A stretch of 64,000 nucleotides of DNA. Origin: SLST01 sp046538735 (GTDB taxonomy: Bacteria; Spirochaetota; Spirochaetia; DSM-27196; SLST01). Each line of letters begins with the position of its first letter. The first letter of the stretch is position 1. The notes under the pieces were generated by a model. It made no database searches and had not been told where the DNA came from. It saw only the letters and a list, made by a program, of their open reading frames with translations. The position numbers and the translations under genes were made by a program. Shown here one piece after another: positions 51,277 to 60,659 of the stretch. Location of the stretch: assembly GCA_046538735.1 (NCBI GenBank), contig JBKHII010000007.1, positions 17,056-81,055 of the forward strand. Reading direction: 5' to 3'.

Positions 51277-53361
51277 TCACTCCTCGACTCGAATTTCGGC
51301 CAGAGCCTCAATGCGCACGTCCGCGACGATCTCCGGCACGGACAGAACCGCGAGATCGGGTATCTCTCGCCGGGCGCTCGCCTTGACCAGCGGACGCGCC
51401 GCCTCGGAACACAGAATCACCGGTACGTGACCAAGTTGCTGGACGTTGTGCGCCGCGTTCGTGAGCGCCGTGATCCACGTGCGCTGCACGTCCGGGGAGA
51501 GCGCCGGAACGATGCCTCCCGCCGTCTCCACGCGAGAGTCCACGATGCGCCGCTCGAGCGACGGCTCGATCGTCACGACGTGGATTGTCCGTTCGTCGTC
51601 CGTGTACTGCAGACAGATCTGCCGAGCGAGCGCCTGTCGGACCTTCTCCACCAGGAAGGTGGGTTCCTTGCTCACCGCGGCAAAGTCCGCCAACGCCTCC
51701 ATGATCGCTACAAGGTTGCGAATCGAGACCTGTTCGTCCAACAAGCTCTGCAGCACCTTCTGGATCTCACCCAGCGAGAGGACACCCTGAACGTCCTCAA
51801 CGACCGCCGAGTACTCCTTCTTCAGCGCATCGAGCATGCTCCGCACTTCCTGGCGCCCGAGAATGTCGGCGGCGTGCCGCTTGATGATCTCGGTCAGGTG
51901 TGTCGCGATGATCGAGGGAGAATCTACAACCGTATAGCCGGCCCGCTCGGCCCGATCGCGTACGTCTTCGGAAATCCACATCGCGGGTAGTCCGAAGGCG
52001 GGATCGGTCGCTCGCTCGCCGGGGACCTCCTCGCTCACCTGACCGGGATTGATTGCCAGGTAGTGTCCCATTCGGATCGTGCCCCGTCCGACCTCCGTTC
52101 CCCTGATCTTGAAGCTGTACTCGCTCGGTTCCAGGCGCATATTGTCGATGATCCGAATCCGTGGCACCACGAGCCCCAGGTCCAGCGCCATCTCACGACG
52201 GATCCGAGTGACCCGATCAAGCAGCTCGGCACCCTTGTCGCGGTCCACGAGCGGAACGAGGCCGTACCCGAGCTCGAGCGACAGCGGGTCGAGCGGCGCG
52301 ACCGGGGAGATCTCCGCCGGCGCCTCGGGCGCGTGTTCGGCCTGCGCCTCCTTCGCCTGCGCCTCCTCTCGCGCCTGACGGTGGCCGAGACGGTAGGCCA
52401 GGAACGCGCTTAGGCCCGAAAGCGGGATCAAGACGTACCACGGGAAGCCGGGCAGAAACGAGAGCCCGAGAAGGAACGCGGCCACGATCCAGTAGATGCG
52501 ACTCTGGCGAGAGAACTGCTCGGTGATGTCGTCGCCGAACGACCCGTCCGAGACCGCACGGGTGACGATGATACCGGTGGCCGTTGCGATCAGAAGCGAC
52601 GGGAACTGGGTGACGAGACCGTCGCCCACAGCGAACCGGATGTAGGTATCGGCGGCCTGCGCGAACGACTCGCCGTGGAGCGTCACTCCCACGACGATTC
52701 CGCCCACGATATTGATCACCGTGATCAGGATGCCGACCTTCACGTTCCCGCTGACGAACTTGCTCGCACCGTCCATGGCCCCGTAGAAGTCGACCTCGCG
52801 CTCGAGCTCACGCTTTCGCTTGCTTGCCGCCTCCTCGGTGATCGCGCCGGAATTGTACTCCGCCTCGATCGCCATCTGCTTTCCGGGCAGCGCGTCCAGC
52901 GTGAACCTCGCCGCGACCTCGGCAACTCGCGTCGCGCCCTTCGTGATGACGATGTACTGAACGGCAATGAGGACGACGAAGATGATGATGCCGATCACGA
53001 GACCTTCGGTTCCGCTCGTGCCGACCACGAAGTTGCCGAAGGCAATGACGATTCGACCGTCGAACTCCGCGCCCTGTCCCAGTATCAACCGCGTTGACGA
53101 GACGTTCAGCGCGAGCCCGAACACGGTCGCCACGAGCAGGAGCGTCGGGAAGACGCTGAACTCGAGCGCGCTCGTCGTGTAGAGCACCGTGAGAATCACG
53201 AGCAGCGAGAGCACGATGTTGATCGCCATGAAGCCGTCGAGCAGGAAGGTTGGAAGCGGAATGATCAGCATCATCACGACGACGATCACACCGACCGCGA
53301 TGAAGATGTCGCTTCGCTTCCTCAGAAACGCATTACTCAGCACCGATTGGACATCAGCCAT
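51277..53361 (-). CDS. flhA: Flagellar export gate protein FlhA
   Basis: 694 residues. Eight hydrophobic segments lie in the first 320 residues, with the FHIPEP-type cytosolic loop (GAMDGASKFVSGNVK and DALPGKQMAIEAEYN) and a soluble C-terminal domain that docks substrates and chaperones. It forms the nonameric export ring using proton motive force. It overlaps flhB by eight bases and the flhF start region by a few. Confidence 0.96.
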   Translation of the reverse strand: MADVQSVLSNAFLRKRSDIFIAVGVIVVVMMLIIPLPTFLLDGFMAINIVLSLLVILTVLYTTSALEFSVFPTLLLVATVFGLALNVSSTRLILGQGAEFDGRIVIAFGNFVVGTSGTEGLVIGIIIFVVLIAVQYIVITKGATRVAEVAARFTLDALPGKQMAIEAEYNSGAITEEAASKRKRELEREVDFYGAMDGASKFVSGNVKVGILITVINIVGGIVVGVTLHGESFAQAADTYIRFAVGDGLVTQFPSLLIATATGIIVTRAVSDGSFGDDITEQFSRQSRIYWIVAAFLLGLSFLPGFPWYVLIPLSGLSAFLAYRLGHRQAREEAQAKEAQAEHAPEAPAEISPVAPLDPLSLELGYGLVPLVDRDKGAELLDRVTRIRREMALDLGLVVPRIRIIDNMRLEPSEYSFKIRGTEVGRGTIRMGHYLAINPGQVSEEVPGERATDPAFGLPAMWISEDVRDRAERAGYTVVDSPSIIATHLTEIIKRHAADILGRQEVRSMLDALKKEYSAVVEDVQGVLSLGEIQKVLQSLLDEQVSIRNLVAIMEALADFAAVSKEPTFLVEKVRQALARQICLQYTDDERTIHVVTIEPSLERRIVDSRVETAGGIVPALSPDVQRTWITALTNAAHNVQQLGHVPVILCSEAARPLVKASARREIPDLAVLSVPEIVADVRIEALAEIRVEE

Positions 53362-54511
53362 ACTGGCCCCCCACTGCCTTGCCGGTCATCCGATAGACCT
53401 GCTTCAGCACGATCACCACCGCTTCGTAGAACTTCTCGGGGATGGTGTCGCCGATCTCGACCTCCGCGTAGAGCGCTCGAGCAAGCGGTTTGTTCTCTAT
53501 GATGGGGACATCGGCCTCCGCCGCGATCTCGCGAATCCGAAACGCCATGTTGTCCTGTCCCTTCGCGATAACCGTAGGCGCGTCCATCGTGAGGCGGTCG
53601 TACTGCATCGCCACGGCGAAGTGAGTCGGGTTCGTGACGACAACGTCCGCGCTCGGTACGTTTTGGAGCATACTGCGGCTCAGAAGCTCGTTCATGCGCT
53701 GCCGCATCCTGCTCTTGATCAGCGGGTCTCCCTCGAAGGTGCGACGTTCTTCCTTCACTTCATGAAGAGTCATCTTCAGCGACTCCATGTGTTGCCTGCG
53801 CTGGAAGAGGTAGTCGAACACCGCGAGGACGAGCATGAGGATTGCAGACTGGAGCAGCATGTTGAATGCGATCTCGGTGATGAGCGAGAACGACTGCAAG
53901 AACGGCGCGCTCAACGTTGCGGTGATCTCCTCGATCCGGAACGCGACGTTGATGATGCCGAGCACCACGATCAAGACGACCTTCCCCATCGATTTCGCGA
54001 GATTGAAGAGCGCCTCGGTGCTCATGAGCGCACGCTGGAAGAACTTGCCGAACCGCGGAGCAATCCGGTTGAAGTCCGGTGTGATCGTCTTGGTCGTGAA
54101 GAGGAACCCGACCTGAACAACGTTCCCCAGAATCGCCGCGGCAAACGCCACGAGCGCAATCGGGAGCGAGAGTCGAATGAAGTAGGCGTAGAACGATCGC
54201 ATGATCGTTCCGTTCCCTGCAATCTCCGCCTCGGTCGACCGGCGCAGGAAGTACGTCACCATCTCGAGCGAGTTGTCGAAGATGTAGCGCGAGAGAATGA
54301 GAAGCGCGACGACGCTGAACAGCAGGATGATCGAGCCCGTAACATCCTGGCTCTTCGCGACCTTCCCTTCCTCGCGAGCCTTCTGGATCTTGTGCTCGGT
54401 CGGCTCTTCGGTCCGTCCCTCGTCTTCGGCGGCGAACCACTGAAGATGGACGGTGGCGAGGACCGAGAGGAGGTCGTCGTTCTGCGGCGCGAGGATGCGC
54501 GAGTCGATCAC
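53354..54511 (-). CDS. flhB: Flagellar export gate protein FlhB
   Basis: 385 residues. It has four transmembrane helices and a cytosolic tail with the autocleavage motif NPTH (in VVTNPTHFAVAM), which switches export from hook to filament substrates. EEPTEHKIQKAREEGKVAKSQD near residue 35 is the conserved amphipathic start. The 28-residue extension before this is longer than usual. It overlaps fliR by four bases. Confidence 0.95.
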   Translation of the reverse strand: MIDSRILAPQNDDLLSVLATVHLQWFAAEDEGRTEEPTEHKIQKAREEGKVAKSQDVTGSIILLFSVVALLILSRYIFDNSLEMVTYFLRRSTEAEIAGNGTIMRSFYAYFIRLSLPIALVAFAAAILGNVVQVGFLFTTKTITPDFNRIAPRFGKFFQRALMSTEALFNLAKSMGKVVLIVVLGIINVAFRIEEITATLSAPFLQSFSLITEIAFNMLLQSAILMLVLAVFDYLFQRRQHMESLKMTLHEVKEERRTFEGDPLIKSRMRQRMNELLSRSMLQNVPSADVVVTNPTHFAVAMQYDRLTMDAPTVIAKGQDNMAFRIREIAAEADVPIIENKPLARALYAEVEIGDTIPEKFYEAVVIVLKQVYRMTGKAVGGQYG

Positions 54512-55299
54512 GTCCCCACCTCCGCTGCTCCGCGGAAGAACTCCATGAGACGCTCGAATCCGACTGCAATCAATCGGTCGAAGGCCTCCATGAGAAACGG
54601 TATCGAGACGAGCATGAGAACGAACGCAACGCCGATCGAGAAGGGGAAGCCGAGCATGAGGAGGTTCATCTGTGGCGCGGCCTTCGCGAGAAGACCCATC
54701 ACGACCTGTACCAGAAAGAGCGTTCCTAAGATCGGAAACGAGATGATGAGCGCGTTCTCGAACAGCGCGCTCAGACCCCGCAGGATGGACATCAGGATGT
54801 CCTCTCGCAGGAGAACGAGATCAACCGCCCGGACCGCCTGAAACGAGTAGTAGACGCCTGTGAGGAAGATCTTCTGGAATCCCGCGGTGAAGACGAACAC
54901 AAGCATCGCAACGACGTTCAGGAACTGCCCGAGGAGGGGTATCTCCACTTGGGCAAGCGGGTCGAACACCTGGCTCGCGCCGAACCCCATCTGCAGACTG
55001 AACAGCTGTCCGGCCGTTTGGAACGCCGCGTATACGAGCGCAAGCATGAAGCCCATGATGATTCCGATCATCGCCTCGCCGACCGCGAGGAACGCGTACG
55101 CGAGTCCGCTGTCCGGCAACGGATAGCCCGCCGCCGCCACCGACGGGAAGGTGAGCGAGGCCGCGAGCAAGGCAAGAGCGACTTTCGCAAGCCCGGGAAT
55201 CGACCCGGAGCTCAACAATGGTGCGAACTGCAGCATCGCAATCACGCGGACGAAAAGGAGGAAGTAAAGCTGTGCGTTGCCCACGAGCTCGTTCAGCAT
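54508..55299 (-). CDS. fliR: Flagellar export gate protein FliR
   Basis: 263 residues with about six hydrophobic helices. The family stretch GFMLALVYAAFQTAGQLFSLQMGFG (residues about 80-104) is clear, as is the C-terminal LLMLGFPFSIGVAFVL. Part of the FliPQR core of the export gate. Five bases downstream of fliQ. Confidence 0.95.
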   Translation of the reverse strand: MLNELVGNAQLYFLLFVRVIAMLQFAPLLSSGSIPGLAKVALALLAASLTFPSVAAAGYPLPDSGLAYAFLAVGEAMIGIIMGFMLALVYAAFQTAGQLFSLQMGFGASQVFDPLAQVEIPLLGQFLNVVAMLVFVFTAGFQKIFLTGVYYSFQAVRAVDLVLLREDILMSILRGLSALFENALIISFPILGTLFLVQVVMGLLAKAAPQMNLLMLGFPFSIGVAFVLMLVSIPFLMEAFDRLIAVGFERLMEFFRGAAEVGT

Positions 55300-55304
55300 C
55301 TACG

Positions 55305-55574
55305 CTACCCGACCATCTGAGGTATCCGGTCGAAGACACTCTGAGTGAACTGGACCAGAACTCGGATCATCCAGGGGCCCATCACGAAGATCGAGAGCAG
55401 AATCGCGGCGATCTTCGGAACGAAGGTCAGTGTCTGTTCCTGGATCGAGGTTGTTGCCTGAACGATAGATACGATCAGCCCCACGACCAAGCCGGTTATC
55501 AAGGCGGGCGCAGACACGATCAGGATGTGGAAGATCCCACTCCGGATGATCTCTACCGCTCCTCCCATATCCAT
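55305..55574 (-). CDS. fliQ: Flagellar export gate protein FliQ
   Basis: 89 residues, the usual length, with two transmembrane helices and the hallmark VGLIVSIVQATTSIQEQTLT. The ATG at 55574 overlaps the fliP stop (TGATG), giving the family-typical start; a longer in-frame extension lies in fliP and is rejected. Confidence 0.95.
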   Translation of the reverse strand: MDMGGAVEIIRSGIFHILIVSAPALITGLVVGLIVSIVQATTSIQEQTLTFVPKIAAILLSIFVMGPWMIRVLVQFTQSVFDRIPQMVG

Positions 55575-56392
55575 CAGAAGCCTCCAAAGCTCGCGACGAG
55601 CTGCTGCGACAGAAGCGTCCATCCGTCCACGAGCACGAACAAGATCAGCTTGAACGGCAGCGAGATCATGATGGGCGGCAGCATGATCATGCCCATCGAC
55701 ATCAGTGTGGACGCCACGACCATATCGATGATGATGAACGGGATGTAGAGCAGTATCCCGATCTTGAACGCCACGGTGAGCTCGTGCAGGATGAACGCCG
55801 GAATGAGCGCGTGCGTTGGGACATCCGCGAAGGTCGCGGGCGCCGGCATGCCTCCCATCCGCATGAAGAGCCGAATCGTATCGGGATTCTTCTCCATCTG
55901 GCGATACATGAACAGGCGCATCGGAGCCTCGAACTCCTGATACGCCTCCTCGACTCCGATCTCGCCCTCAGAGAGCGGCACGAACGCGTCTTCGTAGATC
56001 GTCGTGAACGTGGGCCACATGATGAAGACGGTCATGAACAACGCAACGCCCATCAGCACCTGGCTCGGCGGAACCTGCTGCAGCGAGAGCGCACGCTTCA
56101 CGAAGTCGAACACGATCGCGATCCGAAGGAAGCTCGTCATGAGGATGATGATCGACGGCGCAAGACTGAGCACCGAGAGCAACAGGAGGAGCTGCAAAGA
56201 CAGCGCTACTTCCTGCCCGGTCTCCGGCTCTCGCACCTGCAGGTCCACGAACGGGATTCTGAGCGCTTCCTCGCCCGGCGGAACCACGTCGTCCGCGCCT
56301 CCGAGTTGCTGCGCACTCGCGGCCGGCACGAAGACGGCCGCCAGTATCGCCGTCGCGAGTATCATGATGATCGGTCTGCTGAAACGGTCCAT
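55574..56392 (-). CDS. fliP: Flagellar export gate protein FliP
   Basis: 272 residues. A cleavable signal peptide (IIMILATAILAAVFVPAASA) precedes the FliP body with SVLSLAPSIIILMTSFLRI, PPSQVLMGVALFMT and PFIIIDMVVASTLMSMGM, all signature segments. It forms the gate pore with FliQ and FliR. It lies 23 bases after fliO. Confidence 0.96.
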   Translation of the reverse strand: MDRFSRPIIMILATAILAAVFVPAASAQQLGGADDVVPPGEEALRIPFVDLQVREPETGQEVALSLQLLLLLSVLSLAPSIIILMTSFLRIAIVFDFVKRALSLQQVPPSQVLMGVALFMTVFIMWPTFTTIYEDAFVPLSEGEIGVEEAYQEFEAPMRLFMYRQMEKNPDTIRLFMRMGGMPAPATFADVPTHALIPAFILHELTVAFKIGILLYIPFIIIDMVVASTLMSMGMIMLPPIMISLPFKLILFVLVDGWTLLSQQLVASFGGF

Positions 56393-56415
56393 TCCCCCCC
56401 CAGTTCCTGAACCGT

Positions 56416-56973
56416 CTACTGACGGAGCCGTTGCAGCCGTTCTCGCTGCTGCCGCATCAGGTCGAGCGAGCCGGCCTGCGACCCCTTCACAAGCGACGCC
56501 AACAGTTCCCCGAAACTCTTCCGCGGAGCATCCGCGGCCTCTGCGGCGGAGAGAACTATCGCGTCTACCGTCTCCTTGTCCGTGATCTCCCCGAGCAGCG
56601 TCACCGACTCACTCCCGGCACCAACCATGAAGACCTGAGCCCCCACCTGCACGAGATAGACCGCACGGTTACCCGGAAGCGACTGTGAGCCGACTACTCG
56701 AATGAGGTCCGTCTGCGCGAACTTTCCGGTTCCCGCACGCTTGAGGAAATGGAAGACGAGGTAGATGATACCGACGACGCACCCGAGGACGAGCACCATC
56801 CTCGCCAAGTCCCAGAAGCTGAACGGCGAGACGCTCACCCCGTCGTCCGAGGCGTCCCCGGCAGGCTCCCCGAGCACGAGCGTTGACTCGTCGATTCGCT
56901 CGTTCGCTACCGGTTCCCCGGAGGCGTCCGAAGTTTCTTGAGATACGAGCAGGAACGGGACGCAAAGCCCCAT
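56416..56973 (-). CDS. fliO: Flagellar assembly protein FliO (FliZ-type)
   Basis: 185 residues from the first AUG. A periplasmic acidic stretch is followed by a transmembrane helix (about 58-76) and the cytosolic FliO domain (DLIRVVGSQSLPGNRAVYLVQVG). FliO stabilises FliP during gate assembly. Codons before the AUG read I-K-R-L-A-L-V-L-G without a stop, which would complete a proper signal peptide. There is no AUG, GUG or UUG in frame upstream, but GGGAGGGG lies four bases before the AUC at 56998-57000, so the true start may be AUC. The 57001-57115 gap to fliN shows only this Shine-Dalgarno. Confidence 0.88.
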   Translation of the reverse strand: MGLCVPFLLVSQETSDASGEPVANERIDESTLVLGEPAGDASDDGVSVSPFSFWDLARMVLVLGCVVGIIYLVFHFLKRAGTGKFAQTDLIRVVGSQSLPGNRAVYLVQVGAQVFMVGAGSESVTLLGEITDKETVDAIVLSAAEAADAPRKSFGELLASLVKGSQAGSLDLMRQQRERLQRLRQ

Positions 56974-57115
56974 TCCGAGTACAAGTGCAAGGCGTTTGAT
57001 CTGTCCCCTCCCGTCAGTGGCGGCGCCGGGCTCCCATCCGTTGCCGCCGGAATCGCCGGCCGAAGCGCAGCACGGTTAACACCGCGCATCGTTCGGCGAT
57101 CCCGCCTCTCGCGAG

Positions 57116-58186
57116 CTACGGCATGCCGCTCATCCGCTCCATCGGAGATACGATCTCCGTGACTCGAACACCAAAGTTTTCGTCTATGACCACGACCTCA
57201 CCCTTCGCGATGAGCTTGTGGTTCACGAGGATGTCAACGGGCTCGCCGGCGAGCTTGTCCAGCTCGATGATCGTGCCCTCGCCCATCCCCAGTATCTCCT
57301 TGATCAGCTTTCTCGTGCGGCCGAGCTCAACGGTCATCTCCATGTACACGTCCATGAGAAGACCGATATTGCCCTGATCCGCGCCGCCTCCGGCCGGGCT
57401 CAGGTTCGGAAACTGCACGCTCTGAACGTTCGGATTCCCACCCATCTGCATGCCCATCATACCGGCGTTCGCCGCCTGACCGCCAATGTTCATGCCACCG
57501 CCCTGCTGCATCGCCGGCTGCTGTTGCGCGCCCACTCCGGCGCCGGTCTCCGCACCGAGCGCGGCGATGACGACGTTCGCATCGAACACCTCGTGGACCT
57601 GGAACGCGTCAGTATCGTCGATTTTCACCGTATAGGTCAGCTTCACGAACTGCTCGCTCGGCAACGAGACGCTCCCGGCGTCGATCTGCCTCCCCTCCGG
57701 AGGATCGTTCATCACCGTCGTCCCGGCGCGGTCGCCGAGAGCGGTGATGACCGGACCGGCGATCTGGCTGAACGCCTCCTGGAGCGCGTTCACGGCTGCA
57801 TCGTCGAGATCCACGCCCTCCTGCCCCATCATCGGGCCCGCGATACGAACGGCCGCGTCTTCTGCCAACACGTACGAGTGATGCCCCGGCGTGCCCTCGG
57901 TCAGATTGATCTCGACCTGAACGAGCGAGCCCGAGAGCGACCCCCCGAACGTCTCGGCGTTCGTGAGCTCCACCGTGGGAGGCTGAATCGAGACCTCATT
58001 GTTCACGAGGAGCGAGAGATTGGACTCCTGGCTCCCGACCGTGCCGTGCACGAGCTGCTGAAACTGATTACGCTGCTGGTCGGTCAACGCCGGTGTCGTG
58101 GGACCGGCATCAAAACCCATACCTCCGGTTCCCTGCAACAGAGCGTCTATTTCGTCTTGGGAGAGCGATCCATCACTCATCGTCAT
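57116..58186 (-). CDS. fliN: Flagellar switch protein FliN/FliY
   Basis: 356 residues. The N-terminal LSQDEIDALLQG is the switch-binding peptide shared with FliM. A CheC-like central domain spans about 40-210, a Gln/Gly/Met-rich linker 220-260, and a C-terminal SpoA domain (VELGRTRKLIKEILGMGEGTIIELDKL in part). This long form is usually named FliY. It builds the lower C-ring with FliM; whether it has CheC-type phosphatase activity cannot be judged by eye. Start overlaps the fliM stop; ATG 58180 is possible. Confidence 0.94.
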   Translation of the reverse strand: MTMSDGSLSQDEIDALLQGTGGMGFDAGPTTPALTDQQRNQFQQLVHGTVGSQESNLSLLVNNEVSIQPPTVELTNAETFGGSLSGSLVQVEINLTEGTPGHHSYVLAEDAAVRIAGPMMGQEGVDLDDAAVNALQEAFSQIAGPVITALGDRAGTTVMNDPPEGRQIDAGSVSLPSEQFVKLTYTVKIDDTDAFQVHEVFDANVVIAALGAETGAGVGAQQQPAMQQGGGMNIGGQAANAGMMGMQMGGNPNVQSVQFPNLSPAGGGADQGNIGLLMDVYMEMTVELGRTRKLIKEILGMGEGTIIELDKLAGEPVDILVNHKLIAKGEVVVIDENFGVRVTEIVSPMERMSGMP

Positions 58187-59208
58187 TCTCCTTCTTCAGC
58201 GACCAGCTCTTCGAAGTCCTCGTGCTCTATGTCCTCGAGCTGCTTGATGATCTGCACCGCCAGCTTGTTGCCGACCTGGCCGGGGCGGCACAGAAACTTC
58301 TGCCGATTCCCGATGTTCAGCGACATCGGGTCGTTGACGCGGACGTTCGGGAGACGGATGACGTCCCCCGGTCGCAGGCTGAGCACGTCGCCCACGGTAA
58401 GGTCCATGCGTCCGATTTCCGCTACGACCGTCACCGCGACGGTCGCAAGCTTCTCACGAAGCGTGTTGAGGTTCTCGGTTGTCGTCCCGCGCCGCACGGT
58501 GGAGTACCAGTACTGGGCGCTGAGCTTGCTGATGATCGGCTCGATCGTCAGATACGGGATACAGAAATTGATCATCCCCTCGACCTCGCCGACCTTCGTC
58601 TCCAGGGTCACGAGTACGACCATCTCCGTGGGCGGGACGATCTGCGCGAACTGCGGATTCGTGTCGATCTGGCCGAGCCGCGGCCGCAGATCAATCACCT
58701 GATTCCACGCTTCACGCATGCTGCCGAGAATACGGACGATGATCCCCTCCATCACGGAGGTCTCGATGTCCGAGAGCTCGCGCGTGACCTTGCTGCCCTC
58801 GCCCTGTCCACCGAACAGGCGATCGATGATGCTGAAGGTAATCGCGGGGTCTATCTCGAGAATCGCAGACCCTTTCAGCGGATCCATGTTGATGACTGCG
58901 AGCGTGGTTGGATTGGGAATCGAGCGGATGAACTCTTCGTAGGTCAGCTGATCGACGGAGGCGACGTGGAGCTGAACCAGACTCCGGAGCTGCGCGCTGA
59001 GACTCGTCGTCGTAAGACGAGCAAACGTCTCATGCATCATGTTGATCGTTCGCAGCTGTTCCTTGGAGAACTTGTCCGGCCGCTTGAAGTCATAGATCTT
59101 GATCTTCCGCTGATCGGCCGGCTGAGGTATGTCTTCAGTTTCCATGTCTCCGGACGAAATGGCGGTCAGAAGCTGATCGATTTCGTCCTGAGATAGAACT
59201 TCCGTCAT
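58183..59208 (-). CDS. fliM: Flagellar switch protein FliM
   Basis: 341 residues. The N-terminal EVLSQDEIDQLLTAI binds phospho-CheY in homologues, the middle is a CheC-like fold (LDPLKGSAILEIDP-like MDPLKGSAILEID), and the SpoA domain is at the end. It sets rotation direction in the C-ring. The 80 bases between it and fliL hold a GGAGGGG Shine-Dalgarno and no other signal I can defend. Confidence 0.95.
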   Translation of the reverse strand: MTEVLSQDEIDQLLTAISSGDMETEDIPQPADQRKIKIYDFKRPDKFSKEQLRTINMMHETFARLTTTSLSAQLRSLVQLHVASVDQLTYEEFIRSIPNPTTLAVINMDPLKGSAILEIDPAITFSIIDRLFGGQGEGSKVTRELSDIETSVMEGIIVRILGSMREAWNQVIDLRPRLGQIDTNPQFAQIVPPTEMVVLVTLETKVGEVEGMINFCIPYLTIEPIISKLSAQYWYSTVRRGTTTENLNTLREKLATVAVTVVAEIGRMDLTVGDVLSLRPGDVIRLPNVRVNDPMSLNIGNRQKFLCRPGQVGNKLAVQIIKQLEDIEHEDFEELVAEEGE

Positions 59209-59288
59209 TCTATCTGTTCCCCTCCATCCCTATCGTCGCACGAATCAACAGGAAAAGCAATCCCCAATACGCGCCTCGCCTTCGCCCG

Positions 59289-59846
59289 CTAGAAGGGCAG
59301 GAACTGGTAGCTGCCGAAGACAATATCGCGAATCTGGCCGCTCCGCAGGATCCGGTTGATCTGATCCTGCAGTTCCTGCCGTACTCGCGCCTTGTTTGCA
59401 GGTCCTTCGAGCTCCTCGGTCGTCTTCGAACCGAAGTAGTCGTTGAAGAGGCCCATCAACTGTATCCGCCGGTCGATCAACTCCGTCGTGAGCGAATCGT
59501 TGTCGCCGTCGTAGCCGAGAAACGGCTCCACGATGAAGGTCGTCCGAACCTCGTCCGCCGTGCTCCCGCGCAACTCACCGATCTGCTGAAACCACTCGAG
59601 AATGGGTTCTTCCGCACGGTAGTCCTCGCTCGTTGGCACGTCTGTTATCGCCCTGGTACCACGGTTCACGACGTTCAGCGCCACGACGACGACGGTCACG
59701 ATGAAGATCACCGCGGCTAGAATGATCCCGACCCATTTCAGAACCTGAATGAGCACGCCGGGGAGAAACCCGACGCGTTTCTGTCCCGCCTGCGATTCTT
59801 CCGCCGCAACTACGTCATCGTCGGTCTCAAACATGTCGTCAGCCAT
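59289..59846 (-). CDS. fliL: Flagellar basal-body protein FliL
   Basis: 185 residues with a cytosolic acidic tail, one transmembrane helix (about 36-60) and a periplasmic stomatin-like FliL domain ending FGSYQFLPF. FliL surrounds the stator and supports torque at high load. Position between motB and fliM is canonical. Confidence 0.9.
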   Translation of the reverse strand: MADDMFETDDDVVAAEESQAGQKRVGFLPGVLIQVLKWVGIILAAVIFIVTVVVVALNVVNRGTRAITDVPTSEDYRAEEPILEWFQQIGELRGSTADEVRTTFIVEPFLGYDGDNDSLTTELIDRRIQLMGLFNDYFGSKTTEELEGPANKARVRQELQDQINRILRSGQIRDIVFGSYQFLPF

Positions 59847-59906
59847 ACGATCTCCTTATCCGCGAACCTGAAGCGGCGAAGCAGGGGCCACGCCGGCCTC
59901 GCGCGG

Positions 59907-60641
59907 CTACAGCGTTCCTTCCGTAAGAATAATCACGTCCACCCGCCGGTTGTAGGCGCGCCCCTCGGCCGTGGTATTGTCCACAAGCGGCGCGAACTCC
60001 CCCCGGCTCATGAGCTGAAATCGCTCCTCGTCTACTCCGTAGTCCACGAGATACCGGAGAACGGACGCGGTGCGCGCGGCCGCAAGATCCCAGTTCGACT
60101 CGAATTGACTGTCCGGACCCACGGGGATGTTGTCCGTGTGCCCCTCCAGTCTGAAGGTCCGTTCGGAGATCTCCTCGGCGGACAACAGACGCGCGAGCTT
60201 CTGCAGCACCTCGCGCGTCTGTTCTATGTTTACGTTCGAGGACCCGCTCTCGAAGAACGCGTCCCCGGCGAGGCTGATCACCAGCCCCCGTTCATCCTCC
60301 GTAACGCGGACGAGATTGCTGCGGATCTCCGGTTCGAAGATGCTGACCGCCTCGCGCCGCGCCTCGCTCAGCGCGCGTCCGCGCTCCATGGAAGGAAGCG
60401 ACATGATCGTATTGCCGAGCTCGGCGAGCGGCCCCGCCTCGAGCGTATTCCCTCCGGTATCGTTGCCCAGTCCGGGAAAGGCGGCGAGTATCAGCCGGAG
60501 CTGATACCCGTCGATCGTCGCGGTCGTGAACATAAGCACGAAAAAGGTCAGCAGGAGCGTGACCATGTCGCCGTACGTGAGGAGCCAATCTGCCGCGCCC
60601 TCGGGTGGGCACTTCTTCTTTCGTTCTCCAGGACGTGCCAA
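59907..60641 (-). CDS. motB: Stator protein MotB
   Basis: 244 residues. The single membrane helix has TYGDMVTLLLTFFVLM with the proton-accepting Asp at residue 25. The C-terminal OmpA-like peptidoglycan-binding domain has FRLEGHTDNIPVG. With MotA it forms the ion-driven stator. It starts 18 bases after motA ends. Confidence 0.95.
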   Translation of the reverse strand: MARPGERKKKCPPEGAADWLLTYGDMVTLLLTFFVLMFTTATIDGYQLRLILAAFPGLGNDTGGNTLEAGPLAELGNTIMSLPSMERGRALSEARREAVSIFEPEIRSNLVRVTEDERGLVISLAGDAFFESGSSNVNIEQTREVLQKLARLLSAEEISERTFRLEGHTDNIPVGPDSQFESNWDLAAARTASVLRYLVDYGVDEERFQLMSRGEFAPLVDNTTAEGRAYNRRVDVIILTEGTL

Positions 60642-60659
60642 AAGCTCTCCTTCGCCGGG

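Noticed and set aside
56907..57089. Short minus-strand frame upstream of fliO that might supply its missing N-terminus
   Set aside because: It is in a different frame; joining it would need a frameshift. The in-frame AUC with its own Shine-Dalgarno explains the signal peptide more simply.
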